Notes: generated from the sequence alone by a model not told the origin. A stretch of DNA of 18,115 bases from Pseudomonadota bacterium (GCA_023416965.1 JAEZGJ010000208.1:1-18115), one strand, 5' to 3'. Counted from the first letter of the stretch, positions 1 to 9,109 are shown. Translations and numbers: made by a program.

Positions 1-192
1 CCGCAGCACCGGGCCGGGCAGGGCGCCGTCATAGCCCCAGAAGGGCGTCGTGGCATCGCCCTCGCCGAGCCGCCGCTCTCCGGCTGCGGCCGTGAGCCGC
101 AGGTCGCTCGCCTGCGCCGCCCGGCCGGCCAGAAAAAGGCCGAGGCCGAGTGCGCCGAACCGGCGGCGTGACAGCGGGAGAGAAGACGACAT
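1..192 (-). CDS. Multicopper oxidase-like protein with Tat signal peptide, N-terminal fragment (cut by window edge)
   Basis: Reading leftwards from an ATG at 192-190, 64 codons stay open to the window edge. Residues 7-15 carry a twin-arginine motif (LSRRRFGAL). A hydrophobic stretch (GLGLFLAG) and an Ala-Gln-Ala cleavage-type site near residue 28 follow, which together make a Tat signal peptide. The mature part begins with a beta-strand-like segment and then WGYDGALPGPVLR (residues 52-64). That motif resembles the start of the first cupredoxin domain in FtsP/CotA-type multicopper oxidases, where a W-x-(Y/F)-(D/N)-G...PGP pattern is common. Folded copper enzymes of this family are usually exported by Tat to the periplasm. 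The copper-binding His motifs would lie beyond the window, so the enzyme class is an inference from the N-terminus. The gene is divergent from the tRNA-Leu/tig side. Confidence 0.72.
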   Translation of the reverse strand, partial: MSSSLPLSRRRFGALGLGLFLAGRAAQASDLRLTAAAGERRLGEGDATTPFWGYDGALPGPVLR

Positions 193-370
193 CGATGCTC
201 CTGATTGGGCGAGGCTGCGCCGGCCGCCCGGGTGGCGCGCTCGCAGGGAAGACGCCGGGCCATGGCATGGCCGGGCCCGTGTGCCAAGCGGCAGCGGGCG
301 GCGCGGTGCAGGCGACTGTGGGGCGTCCGCGTTTCCGCCGCGTGCCACGCCGGCAGGAGGGCGCATTTTC

Positions 371-399
371 TTGGTGCAATCGCCAAAAGCCGATGTTAT
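371..399 (+). promoter_or_regulatory. Candidate sigma-70-type promoter for tRNA-Leu (and perhaps tig)
   Basis: TTGGTG (371-376), a 17-nt spacer and TGTTAT (394-399) resemble -35 and -10 boxes. Transcription would start near 406, about 57 nt before the tRNA. It is the best-matching pair in the 193-462 gap. This is pattern matching only. Confidence 0.4.
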
Positions 400-462
400 G
401 AGGCCGCGCCCGGTGAATGACTTGCATCCGCCGGGGCGAGAAGCTATTTCGAGCGGCCCTCG

Positions 463-547
463 GCGGGCGTGGTGGAATTGGTAGACACGCGGGATTTAGG
501 TTCCCGTGGCGAAAGTCGTGGGGGTTCAAGTCCCTCCGCCCGCACCA
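463..547 (+). tRNA. tRNA-Leu (anticodon UAG)
   Basis: The acceptor strand GCGGGCG (463-469) pairs with CGCCCGC (537-543). The discriminator is A544 and the CCA end (545-547) is encoded. The anticodon stem CGGGA/TCCCG encloses the loop TTTAGGT, giving anticodon TAG, which reads CUA/CUG leucine codons. A long variable arm follows, as expected of a class II tRNA, and the T-arm contains GGTTCAAGTCC. The length is 85 nt. It lies 43 nt upstream of tig with no terminator visible between them, so read-through into tig is possible. Confidence 0.96.
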
Positions 548-590
548 TCCTGCCGGCCGCGCCGATCACGAACACGAAAGAAACGAAGCC

Positions 591-1949
591 ATGCAGGTGA
601 CCGCCACCCTGTCCGAAGGTCTGAAGCGCGAATTCCGCGTGGTGGTTCCTGTGACCGACCTCGCCGCCCGCGCCGATGCCCGCCTCGACGACCTCAAGGG
701 CCGCGTCAACATCAACGGCTTCCGCCCGGGCAAGGTGCCGACGGCGCATCTGAAGAAGCTCTACGGCCGCGCCGTGCTCGCCGAGACCATCGAGGCCGTG
801 GTCGGCGAGGCCAACCAGAAGATCGTCGAGGAGAACGGCTTCAAGCTCGCCCAGGAGCCCTCGGTGAAGCTGCCGGAGGCCGAGGCCGAGGCGAAGGCCG
901 TGTTCGACGGCACCGCCGACCTCGACTACACTGTCGCCTTCGAGGTGCTGCCGACGATCCAGCTCGCCGACTTCAAGGGCATCAAAGTGGAGAAGCCGGT
1001 GGTCGAGCCGGCCGAGGCCGACGTCCAGGCCATGCTCGAGACCATGGCCAAGCAGAACCGCCCGTTCGAGGCGAAGGCCGAGGGCGCCGCCGCCGAGAGC
1101 GGCGACCGCCTGACCATCGGCTTCGTCGGGACGATCGACGGCGAGAAGTTCGAGGGCGGCACCGCCGAGGACATCCAGCTGGAGCTCGGCTCCAACTCCT
1201 TCATCCCGGGCTTCGAGGACCAGCTCATCGGCGTCAAGGCCGGTGAGGACCGCGTCGTGAAGGTGAAGTTCCCGTCCAACTACATGGCCGAGAATCTCGC
1301 CGGCAAGGACGCCGAGTTCGCCGTCTCGGTGAAGTCGATCGAGAAGCCGGGCGAGCGCGCCATCGACGAGGAGTTCGCCAAGATGGTGGGCTTCGAGGAC
1401 CTGGCCAAGCTGAAGGCCGCCGTCTCCGACCGCCTCAAGAGCGAATATGCCGCCGCCTCGCGCCGCAAGGTGAAGCGCGCCCTGCTCGACGCCCTCGACG
1501 AGAAGCATTCCTTCGACCTGCCGCAGACGCTGGTCGATCAGGAGTTCGAGAGCGTGTGGCGCCAGGTCAGCCAGGATCTGGAGTCGCGCGGCAAGACCTT
1601 CACCGACGAGGAGACCACCGAGGAGAAGGCGCGCGAGGAATATCGCGCCATCGCGGAACGCCGCGTGCGCCTCGGCCTGGTCCTTGCGGAAATCGGCGAG
1701 AAAGCCCAGATCAAGGTCAGCGACGAGGAAGTGTCGCGCGCCGTGGTCGAGCGGGCGCGCCAGTTCCCCGGCCAGGAGCAGCAGGTCTGGGACTACTACC
1801 GCAAGACCCCTCAGGCGCTCGCCTCGCTCCGCGCTCCGATCTTCGAGGAGAAGGTCGTGGACTACATCCTCGAACTCGCCGACGTCACCGAGAAGACCGT
1901 CTCCAAGGACGATCTGTTCAAGGACAACGACGACGAGGAAGCCGCCTGA
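591..1949 (+). CDS. tig: Trigger factor, ribosome-associated chaperone and peptidyl-prolyl isomerase
   Basis: This 452-residue protein has the usual trigger-factor length. It is a cytosolic chaperone that binds near the ribosomal exit tunnel through L23 and shields nascent chains. The N-terminal domain carries the ribosome-binding signature GFRPGKVP at residues 43-50. A FKBP-type prolyl isomerase domain follows at about 165-250 (GDRLTIGFVGTIDG, then FIPGFEDQLIGVKAGE). The rest is the helical C-terminal chaperone domain, ending in an acidic tail (KDNDDEEAA). The frame is open upstream into the tRNA, but the ATG at 591 starts the conserved MQVT...KREFRVVVP N-terminus and clears the tRNA, so I chose it. 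Only weak purine-rich sequence (GAAAGAAACGAAG) precedes it. An intrinsic terminator follows the stop codon. Confidence 0.97.
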   Translation: MQVTATLSEGLKREFRVVVPVTDLAARADARLDDLKGRVNINGFRPGKVPTAHLKKLYGRAVLAETIEAVVGEANQKIVEENGFKLAQEPSVKLPEAEAEAKAVFDGTADLDYTVAFEVLPTIQLADFKGIKVEKPVVEPAEADVQAMLETMAKQNRPFEAKAEGAAAESGDRLTIGFVGTIDGEKFEGGTAEDIQLELGSNSFIPGFEDQLIGVKAGEDRVVKVKFPSNYMAENLAGKDAEFAVSVKSIEKPGERAIDEEFAKMVGFEDLAKLKAAVSDRLKSEYAAASRRKVKRALLDALDEKHSFDLPQTLVDQEFESVWRQVSQDLESRGKTFTDEETTEEKAREEYRAIAERRVRLGLVLAEIGEKAQIKVSDEEVSRAVVERARQFPGQEQQVWDYYRKTPQALASLRAPIFEEKVVDYILELADVTEKTVSKDDLFKDNDDEEAA

Positions 1950-1984
1950 ATGGCGCTGCGACCGGACAATTCCTTGTGAGGGAA

Positions 1985-2012
1985 GGGCCGCCGCTGGCGG
2001 CCCGTCGCTTTT
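1985..2012 (+). terminator. Intrinsic terminator after tig
   Basis: GGGCCGCC (1985-1992) and GGCGGCCC (1996-2003) form a perfect 8-bp GC stem with a 3-nt loop. GTCGCTTTT follows, ending in four Ts at 2009-2012. The U-tract starts a few bases late, so efficiency may be partial. It lies 36 nt after the tig stop. Confidence 0.7.
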
Positions 2013-2072
2013 CCGGCGCAATCGCGGTGGATTCCCCGCGGATGCGCAGTGCCGTTAGGATGGCGTCAAAGA

Positions 2073-2098
2073 GATTCGGGGGATGCTCGCCCCGAATC
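2073..2098 (+). promoter_or_regulatory. Leader hairpin / inverted repeat just upstream of clpP
   Basis: GATTCGGGG (2073-2081) and CCCCGAATC (2090-2098) are perfect 9-bp complements around an 8-nt loop (GATGCTCG). The element ends 8 nt before the clpP ribosome binding site (GAAGGA, 2107-2112). There is no T-tract, so it is not a normal terminator. It could be a 5' UTR structure affecting translation or stability, or a DNA operator. The repeat is directly visible. Its role is unknown. Confidence 0.5.
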
Positions 2099-2121
2099 GC
2101 GACCCCGAAGGACCGACGACG

Positions 2122-2757
2122 ATGAGAGACCCGCACGACACGCTGATGAACTACCTGGTGCCGATGGTGGTCGAGCAGACCAACCGCGGCGAGCGGTCCT
2201 ACGACATCTATTCCCGCCTCCTGAAGGAGCGGATCATCTTCCTGTCGGGCCCGGTCGAGGACGGCATGGCGACGCTGATCGTCGCCCAGCTCCTGTTCCT
2301 CGAGGCGGAGAACCCGAAGAAGGAGATCAACATGTACATCAACTCGCCGGGCGGCGTCGTCACGGCGGGCATGTCGATCTATGACACGATGCAGTTCATC
2401 AAGCCGGCGGTCACCACGCTGTGCATGGGCCAGGCCGCCTCGATGGGCTCGCTGCTGCTCACCGCCGGCGCCAAGGGCCAGCGCTTCGCGCTGCCGCATT
2501 CGCGGATCATGGTGCACCAGCCCTCGGGCGGCTATCGCGGCCAGGTGACCGACATCCTGATCCACGCCGAAGAGGTGAAGGAGCTGAAGCGGCGCCTGAA
2601 CGAGGTCTATGTGAAGCACACGGGCCGGACGCTGAAGGAGATCGAGGACGCCCTGGAGCGCGACAATTTCATGTCGGCGCAGAAGGCCCAGGAGTTCGGC
2701 CTGATCGACAAGGTGATCGAGGAACGTGCCGACGAGGCCGAGCCCGCCAAGGCGTGA
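2122..2757 (+). CDS. clpP: ATP-dependent Clp protease proteolytic subunit ClpP
   Basis: This 211-residue serine peptidase assembles into two stacked heptamer rings and degrades proteins delivered by ClpX or ClpA. The catalytic triad is readable: Ser107 in QAASMGS, His132 in IMVHQPSGG and Asp181 in LERDNFM. The INSPGG motif at residues 73-78 contributes to the oxyanion region. The frame has an earlier ATG at 2083, but that start falls inside the leader inverted repeat. The ATG at 2122 has GAAGGA nine nucleotides upstream and gives the normal family length, so 2122 is preferred. As in most proteobacteria, clpX follows on the same strand. Here the gap is 291 nt, enough for a separate clpX promoter. 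Confidence 0.96.
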   Translation: MRDPHDTLMNYLVPMVVEQTNRGERSYDIYSRLLKERIIFLSGPVEDGMATLIVAQLLFLEAENPKKEINMYINSPGGVVTAGMSIYDTMQFIKPAVTTLCMGQAASMGSLLLTAGAKGQRFALPHSRIMVHQPSGGYRGQVTDILIHAEEVKELKRRLNEVYVKHTGRTLKEIEDALERDNFMSAQKAQEFGLIDKVIEERADEAEPAKA

Positions 2758-2823
2758 TGCCGCAACCAGAACTCCGTGCGGGTGCCGGAAGCGGCATCCG
2801 CCGGGTGTCGCTTTTGGGTCACC

Positions 2824-2840
2824 ACGGGCGGTACGCCCGT
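2824..2840 (+). terminator. Possible weak terminator or processing hairpin after clpP
   Basis: ACGGGCG (2824-2830) and CGCCCGT (2834-2840) form a 7-bp stem with a GTA loop. No T-run follows, so this is not a standard intrinsic terminator. A second small stem lies upstream at 2781-2798 (GGTGCCG/CGGCATC with one G-T pair), with four Ts well after it at 2812-2815. Either may end clpP transcripts or stabilise their 3' ends. Confidence 0.28.
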
Positions 2841-2911
2841 TGCATAGACTGATCCGACTGTCGCTGCGGTCCCTAAATGGACCGTATGTGACAAAACAGC
2901 GTTAATCCTTT

Positions 2912-2936
2912 CTTGATCCCGCGGTGCGCACCATGT
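2912..2936 (+). promoter_or_regulatory. Candidate heat-shock (RpoH-type) promoter for clpX
   Basis: CTTGATC (2912-2918) followed by CACCATGT (2929-2936) resembles the sigma-32 consensus CTTGAAA / CCCCATnT. The spacer is about 1 nt shorter than usual. The site lies 112 nt before clpX. Heat-shock control of clpX is known in other bacteria, but the match here is imperfect and untested. Confidence 0.3.
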
Positions 2937-3048
2937 TTGGCTGAAGGGCCAATCGGCGTTCCGGGGGGCCGAGACATCGAGAGACCGTTCGGTCTCGCGT
3001 CAGACGATCCCGATCCGACAGGGTGACGGTTCGCGTTGGAGAGAGATG

Positions 3049-4305
3049 ATGAGCAAGGCCGGCAGCGACGCGAAGAACACCCTCTACTGTTCCTTCTGCG
3101 GCAAGAGCCAGCATGAAGTCCGCAAGCTGATCGCCGGACCCACGGTGTTCATCTGCGACGAGTGCGTCGAGCTCTGCATGGACATCATCCGCGAGGAGTC
3201 GAAGTCCTCCCTGGTCAAGTCCAAGGACGGCATCCCGACCCCGAAGGAGATCTGCAAGGTCCTGGACGACTATGTGATCGGCCAGTTCCACGCCAAGCGC
3301 GTCCTCTCGGTCGCGGTCCACAACCACTACAAGCGGCTGAACCACGCCACGAAGCACAACGACGTCGAGCTGTCGAAGTCGAACATCCTGCTGATCGGCC
3401 CCACCGGCTCCGGCAAGACGCTGCTGGCGCAGACGCTGGCCCGCATCCTCGACGTGCCCTTCACCATGGCGGATGCCACGACGCTGACCGAAGCCGGCTA
3501 TGTCGGCGAGGACGTCGAGAACATCATCCTCAAGCTGCTCCAGGCCTCCGACTACAATGTGGAGCGGGCGCAGCGCGGCATCGTCTACATCGACGAGATC
3601 GACAAGATCTCGCGCAAGTCGGACAATCCCTCCATCACCCGCGATGTGTCGGGCGAGGGCGTCCAGCAGGCGCTGCTGAAGATCATGGAGGGCACGGTCG
3701 CCTCCGTGCCGCCGCAGGGCGGGCGCAAGCATCCCCAGCAGGAGTTCCTGCAGGTGGACACGTCCAACATCCTGTTCATCTGCGGCGGCGCCTTCGCCGG
3801 CCTCGAGAAGATCATCTCGACCAAGGGGCAGGGGTCGTCCATCGGCTTCGGCGCCACGGTGCGCGCGCCGGAAGAGCGCCGGACCGGCGAGATCTTCCGC
3901 TCGGTGGAGCCGGAGGACCTGCTGAAATACGGCCTCATCCCCGAATTCGTCGGCCGCCTGCCGGTGCTGGCGACTCTCGAGGACCTCGACGAGGCCGCGC
4001 TGAAGAAGATCCTCACCGAGCCGAAGAACGCGCTGGTGAAGCAGTATCAGCGCCTGTTCGAGATGGAGAATGTCGACCTGACCTTCCACGAGGACGCCCT
4101 CGGCGCCGTCTCGCGCAAGGCCATCGAGCGCAAGACCGGCGCCCGCGGCCTGCGGTCCATCATGGAGAGCATCCTGCTCGACACCATGTACGACCTGCCG
4201 GGCCTGGAAGGCGTCGAGGAGGTCGTGATCTCGGAAGAGGTCGTGCAGGGCAAGGCCCGGCCGCTCTACATCTATGCCGAGAAGGAGAAGGCGCAGAGCG
4301 CCTGA
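3049..4305 (+). CDS. clpX: ATP-dependent Clp protease ATP-binding subunit ClpX
   Basis: This 418-residue AAA+ unfoldase recognises tagged or native substrates and threads them into ClpP in the cytosol. The N-terminal zinc-binding domain has Cys14, Cys17, Cys36 and Cys39. Walker A is GPTGSGKT (117-124) and Walker B is IVYIDEID (178-185). The pore-loop GYVG is at 150-153, the RKH loop at 226-228, the ClpP-docking IGF loop at 265-267 and sensor 2 GARGLRS at 364-370. Two ATG codons are adjacent (3046 and 3049). GGAGA at 3038-3042 is 6 nt from the second and only 3 nt from the first, and family members usually begin MSK or MTK, so I chose 3049. All key residues are present. The gene ends in a strong terminator, so lon is transcribed separately. 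Confidence 0.97.
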   Translation: MSKAGSDAKNTLYCSFCGKSQHEVRKLIAGPTVFICDECVELCMDIIREESKSSLVKSKDGIPTPKEICKVLDDYVIGQFHAKRVLSVAVHNHYKRLNHATKHNDVELSKSNILLIGPTGSGKTLLAQTLARILDVPFTMADATTLTEAGYVGEDVENIILKLLQASDYNVERAQRGIVYIDEIDKISRKSDNPSITRDVSGEGVQQALLKIMEGTVASVPPQGGRKHPQQEFLQVDTSNILFICGGAFAGLEKIISTKGQGSSIGFGATVRAPEERRTGEIFRSVEPEDLLKYGLIPEFVGRLPVLATLEDLDEAALKKILTEPKNALVKQYQRLFEMENVDLTFHEDALGAVSRKAIERKTGARGLRSIMESILLDTMYDLPGLEGVEEVVISEEVVQGKARPLYIYAEKEKAQSA

Positions 4306-4330
4306 TTCCCTCGCAGGAGCCTGGTACGGA

Positions 4331-4357
4331 GGGCGGGTGGTGCACCCGCCCTTTTTT
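4331..4357 (+). terminator. Strong intrinsic terminator after clpX
   Basis: GGGCGGGTG (4331-4339) and CACCCGCCC (4343-4351) form a perfect 9-bp stem with a GTG loop. Six Ts follow immediately (4352-4357). This is a textbook rho-independent terminator, 25 nt after the clpX stop codon. Confidence 0.93.
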
Positions 4358-4428
4358 CGTTTGAGCGGGCTCCCGCGACCGGCTGCAACACGGCGTTCAC
4401 GAGGCTGTGCGTCCCGCACTTTCGTCGC

Positions 4429-4460
4429 CTTGACACCCGGGGTGTGCAGCGCCACCTAAT
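4429..4460 (+). promoter_or_regulatory. Candidate lon promoter with overlapping palindrome
   Basis: A perfect TTGACA (-35) lies at 4430-4435, inside CTTGACA. The best sigma-70 -10 candidate is poor (CCTAAT, 4455-4460, with an over-long 19-nt spacer). Read as an RpoH promoter, CTTGACA, 14 nt and CGCCACCT (4450-4457) fit the sigma-32 pattern moderately well. The spacer contains a perfect 13-nt palindrome, ACACCC-G-GGGTGT (4433-4445), which could be an operator. The site is about 230 nt before the lon start. Confidence 0.42.
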
Positions 4461-4687
4461 GATCACCGACAGACCCCCGGGCAGGGATTTGTGCCCGAGG
4501 TCGGCCAAGCGCCGCGAGACCTCCGAGGAAGCCGCAGAGCTTCCGGGCCGGCCTCAATCCCGCCGCCGTCCCCGCGCGACAAAAGCGTAATTTCGCGTCA
4601 CCCTGCCAGGAATCATCCGAGCGCCGCCGTCGGCGCGGGCCCGTAAGGGCCGCTTTCGCGGCGTGTCGAGGAAAGGACGAGTGAACC
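4461..4687 (+). other. Long lon leader region, no gene seen
   Basis: No convincing coding region lies here on either strand. It holds a small hairpin, CGGGCA (4478-4483) with TGCCCG (4492-4497), and a 5-bp stem GGCCC-GTAA-GGGCC at about 4638-4651 without a T-run. The lon ribosome binding site AAAGGA is at 4672-4677. If the upstream promoter candidate is right, this is a 5' UTR of more than 200 nt. A promoter nearer the gene cannot be excluded. Confidence 0.35.
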
Positions 4688-7114
<2,427 letters not shown>

Positions 7115-7140
7115 TCCGCGCCAAATCTGGAATTGTTCCA

Positions 7141-7167
7141 AACCCCGGGCCTCTGGCCCGGGGTTTT
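7141..7167 (+). terminator. Strong intrinsic terminator after lon
   Basis: CCCCGGGCC (7143-7151) and GGCCCGGGG (7155-7163) form a perfect 9-bp stem with a TCT loop. Two flanking A-T pairs extend it, and TTTTCTGTT follows. It lies 27 nt after the lon stop codon. Confidence 0.92.
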
Positions 7168-7201
7168 CTGTTGAAAGTCCCCGAAATCCGGCTTCATGGA
7201 C

Positions 7202-7232
7202 CGTGAAACCCAGCATTTTCCTTGCTTTCACG
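7202..7232 (+). promoter_or_regulatory. Inverted repeat in the HU gene leader
   Basis: CGTGAAA (7202-7208) and TTTCACG (7226-7232) are perfect 7-bp complements separated by 17 nt. A weak inner GCA/TGC pairing is possible. The element sits between the lon terminator and the HU start, where the HU promoter must lie. A weak promoter-like TTGAAA (7171-7176) with TTCATG (7193-7198) lies just before it. It may be an operator or a leader stem; its role is unknown. Confidence 0.3.
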
Positions 7233-7312
7233 ATCATGGCGCGGCAAACGGGACGCCCGCCGGCAACGGAATCCGCATTCCCGGACCGGCGCAAACTGAA
7301 GGAGAACAGCCC

Positions 7313-7588
7313 GTGACCAAGAACGAACTGATCGCCGCGGTCGCCGAAGCGGCGAGCCTCACCAAGGCGCAGGCGGGTGCTGCAGTTGATGCGACGTTCG
7401 ATGCCATTGCCGCGACCCTGAAGGCCGGCGGCGACGTCAAGCTCGTCGGTTTCGGTGCCTTCTCGGTGACCAAGCGCGCCGCCCGCGAGGGCCGCGATCC
7501 CCGCACCGGCAAGCCCGTGCAGATCAAGGCCTCGAACGCGCCGAAGTTCTCGGCCGGCAAGGGCCTGAAGGACGCCGTCAACTCCTGA
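7313..7588 (+). CDS. hupB: HU-family DNA-binding protein (HupB-like)
   Basis: This 91-residue histone-like protein is a dimer that bends and compacts DNA. The start is a GTG at 7313 preceded by a strong AAGGAGA site (7299-7305) at 7 nt. It yields MTKNELIAAVA, the typical HU N-terminus, whereas the longer in-frame extension does not resemble HU. GFGAFSV at 46-52 leads into the DNA-binding arm (to about residue 75) with RDPRTGKPVQ (61-70), including the conserved Pro that intercalates in DNA. The C-terminal helix ends at AGKGLKDAVNS. HU following lon is a common alphaproteobacterial arrangement, and HU is a known Lon substrate in E. coli. Whether this is the only HU gene in the genome cannot be told here. 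Confidence 0.95.
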   Translation: MTKNELIAAVAEAASLTKAQAGAAVDATFDAIAATLKAGGDVKLVGFGAFSVTKRAAREGRDPRTGKPVQIKASNAPKFSAGKGLKDAVNS

Positions 7589-7609
7589 ACGGATTGACGC
7601 CCGGCTGGA

Positions 7610-7646
7610 GAAACGCCGCTGCGGCCGCGGGCCGCGGCGGCGTTTC
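7610..7646 (+). terminator. Long terminator hairpin after HU gene
   Basis: A 17-bp stem (7610-7626 with 7630-7646, one G-T pair) encloses a 3-nt GCG loop. Its base is GAAACGCC/GGCGTTTC, so a short T-run lies within the 3' arm rather than after it. It lies 21 nt past the HU stop. Its symmetry would let it act on both strands. Confidence 0.75.
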
Positions 7647-7687
7647 CGCTCCGGCCGGGACCGGCGGGCCGGGCGGCATCACGCCCC

Positions 7688-7716
7688 TTGTCGCGGCGCG
7701 GGGCGCAGTCTACATG
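7688..7716 (+). promoter_or_regulatory. Candidate promoter for tRNA-Val
   Basis: TTGTCG (7688-7693), a 17-nt spacer and TACATG (7711-7716) resemble a housekeeping promoter. A start near 7723 would lie about 17 nt before the tRNA. Confidence 0.5.
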
Positions 7717-7739
7717 GCGGGAACACCCGCAGTTCCGGG

Positions 7740-7815
7740 GGGCGGTTAGCTCAGTTGGTAGAGCGCCTGCTTTACACGCAGGATGTCGGCGGTTCGAGCC
7801 CGTCACTGCCCACCA
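7740..7815 (+). tRNA. tRNA-Val (anticodon UAC)
   Basis: The acceptor GGGCGGT (7740-7746) pairs with ACTGCCC (7805-7811, one G-U pair). The discriminator is A7812 and CCA (7813-7815) is encoded. The anticodon stem CCTGC/GCAGG encloses TTTACAC, so the anticodon is TAC, which reads valine codons. The T-loop GGTTCGAGCC is standard. The length is 76 nt. Confidence 0.97.
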
Positions 7816-7945
7816 TTCCCCCAGCTTCCGTCGCAATCACGGCCCGCGCCGGCGGGCACCTGACCTGTGGACATCGCGCCCCTGCGGCGCGACGCGGCGT
7901 GCTAAGCGGCGACGACAGAAGGCCGGGACCGGAGAGGGCAGGGAC

Positions 7946-9040
7946 GTGACGGGGTGGCTTGCCGAGGTCCGCAGCGGTTTCGCCCAGCTGTCTCCCGCCG
8001 TCTTCCCCTATCGCCGCTTCGCCCTCGCGCTGGTGCTCGGCATCGTCGGCGGCGCCCTGTTCTACGCGCTGCGGCTGCCGCTGCCCTGGATGCTGGGCGC
8101 GATGACGTTCTGCACCGTCGCGGCCCTGGCGCGCGCGCCGGTTGCCGCCCCTGGTGTGATCCGCTCGCCCATGTCGGCGATCATCGGCGTCATGCTCGGC
8201 TCGGGCTTCTCTCCGTCCATCGTCTATCAGCTGCCGCAATGGCTGGTGCCGCTGGCCGGCCTCGTCCTGTTCATGACCGCCTGCGGCGTGACCGTCGTCT
8301 GGTACTATCGCCGCATCGGCGGCTACGACTGGGTGACGGCCTTCTTCTCCGGCATGCCCGGCGGGCTCGTCGAGATGGTCATCTACGGCGAGGAGCGGGG
8401 AGGTGACGCCCGCGTCATCGCCCTCGTCCATTCCGCGCGCATCCTCCTGGTGGTGCTCACGCTGCCCTTCATCATCCAGTTCAGCCAGGGCATCCGCCTG
8501 GACCGGCCGACGGGCGGGGTCTCGGTCTTCGACGCGCCGCTCACCGCCGAACTCTGGCTCCTCGTCTGCGGCTTTGCCGGCGCCTTCCTCGGCCACGTGC
8601 TGCGCCTGCCGGCGAAGACGCTGCTCGGCTGCATGATCGTCAGCGCGGCTGTCCACGTGTCCGGCCTGTCCGACTTCAAACCGCCCTTCGAGATCGTCAA
8701 TGCGGCGCAGCTCGTGCTCGGCGTCGCCATCGGCTGCCGTTTCGCCGGCACGGCGAGCGGGGTGGTGTGGCGGGTCCTGGCGCTATCGGTCGGCTCCACC
8801 GCCATCCTGCTGTTCTGGATGACGCTCTTTGCCGTCACCGTCTCGCACATGTCCGGTTTCTCGGCGGTGACGCTGATCCTCGCCTATTCGCCGGGCGGTC
8901 TCACGGAAATGGCGCTCATCGCCGTCGCGCTGCATGCGGAGGTGGCCTTCGTCGCCGCCTTCCACATCATCCGCGTCTTCCTGACCATGATCGCAGCGCC
9001 CCTGACCTTCCGGCTGCTCGGCAGCGGTCGCGGCGCTTGA
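7946..9040 (+). CDS. AbrB-family integral membrane protein
   Basis: This 364-residue, very hydrophobic protein has about nine to ten membrane segments. It matches the pattern of the Gram-negative AbrB family (often labelled putative ammonia monooxygenase), whose transport or regulatory role is poorly defined. It is not the Bacillus transition-state DNA-binding AbrB. The family's internal duplication is visible: FFSGMPGGLVEMVIYG at 134-148 and AYSPGGLTEMALIAVA at 313-328, each followed by a similar helix (HSARILLVVLTLP and HIIRVFLTMIAAP). I chose the GTG at 7946 because GGAGAGGG (7931-7938) lies 7 nt upstream and the protein then starts just before the first membrane helix. It is convergent with the chemotaxis gene. 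Substrate unknown. Confidence 0.82.
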   Translation: MTGWLAEVRSGFAQLSPAVFPYRRFALALVLGIVGGALFYALRLPLPWMLGAMTFCTVAALARAPVAAPGVIRSPMSAIIGVMLGSGFSPSIVYQLPQWLVPLAGLVLFMTACGVTVVWYYRRIGGYDWVTAFFSGMPGGLVEMVIYGEERGGDARVIALVHSARILLVVLTLPFIIQFSQGIRLDRPTGGVSVFDAPLTAELWLLVCGFAGAFLGHVLRLPAKTLLGCMIVSAAVHVSGLSDFKPPFEIVNAAQLVLGVAIGCRFAGTASGVVWRVLALSVGSTAILLFWMTLFAVTVSHMSGFSAVTLILAYSPGGLTEMALIAVALHAEVAFVAAFHIIRVFLTMIAAPLTFRLLGSGRGA

Positions 9041-9053
9041 GCCGACACGACGA

Positions 9054-9081
9054 GGGCCGGAAGCGTCTCCGCTCCCGGCCC
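9054..9081. terminator. Shared hairpin between convergent genes
   Basis: GGGCCGG-A-AGCG (9054-9065) and CGCT-C-CCGGCCC (9070-9081) form a stem of 11 pairs with one A-C mismatch and a TCTC loop. It fills most of the 69-nt gap between the convergent abrB-type and chemotaxis genes, so it could end transcripts from both sides. No T-run is present on either strand. Confidence 0.5.
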
Positions 9082-9109
9082 CTGGTATGGCGCGGTCGGT
9101 AGGCCTGCG

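Noticed and set aside
444..2021. A 525-codon minus-strand frame opposite tRNA-Leu and tig
   Set aside because: It would cover both a tRNA and trigger factor in antisense and shows no recognisable domain.
2083..2121. Upstream ATG as the start of clpP
   Set aside because: It falls inside the leader inverted repeat, has no good ribosome binding site, and adds residues not seen in typical ClpP. The ATG at 2122 has GAAGGA at a good distance.
7196..7312. Longer HU start at an upstream ATG
   Set aside because: The extra 39 residues do not resemble HU, and the GTG at 7313 has a near-perfect ribosome binding site and the canonical N-terminus.
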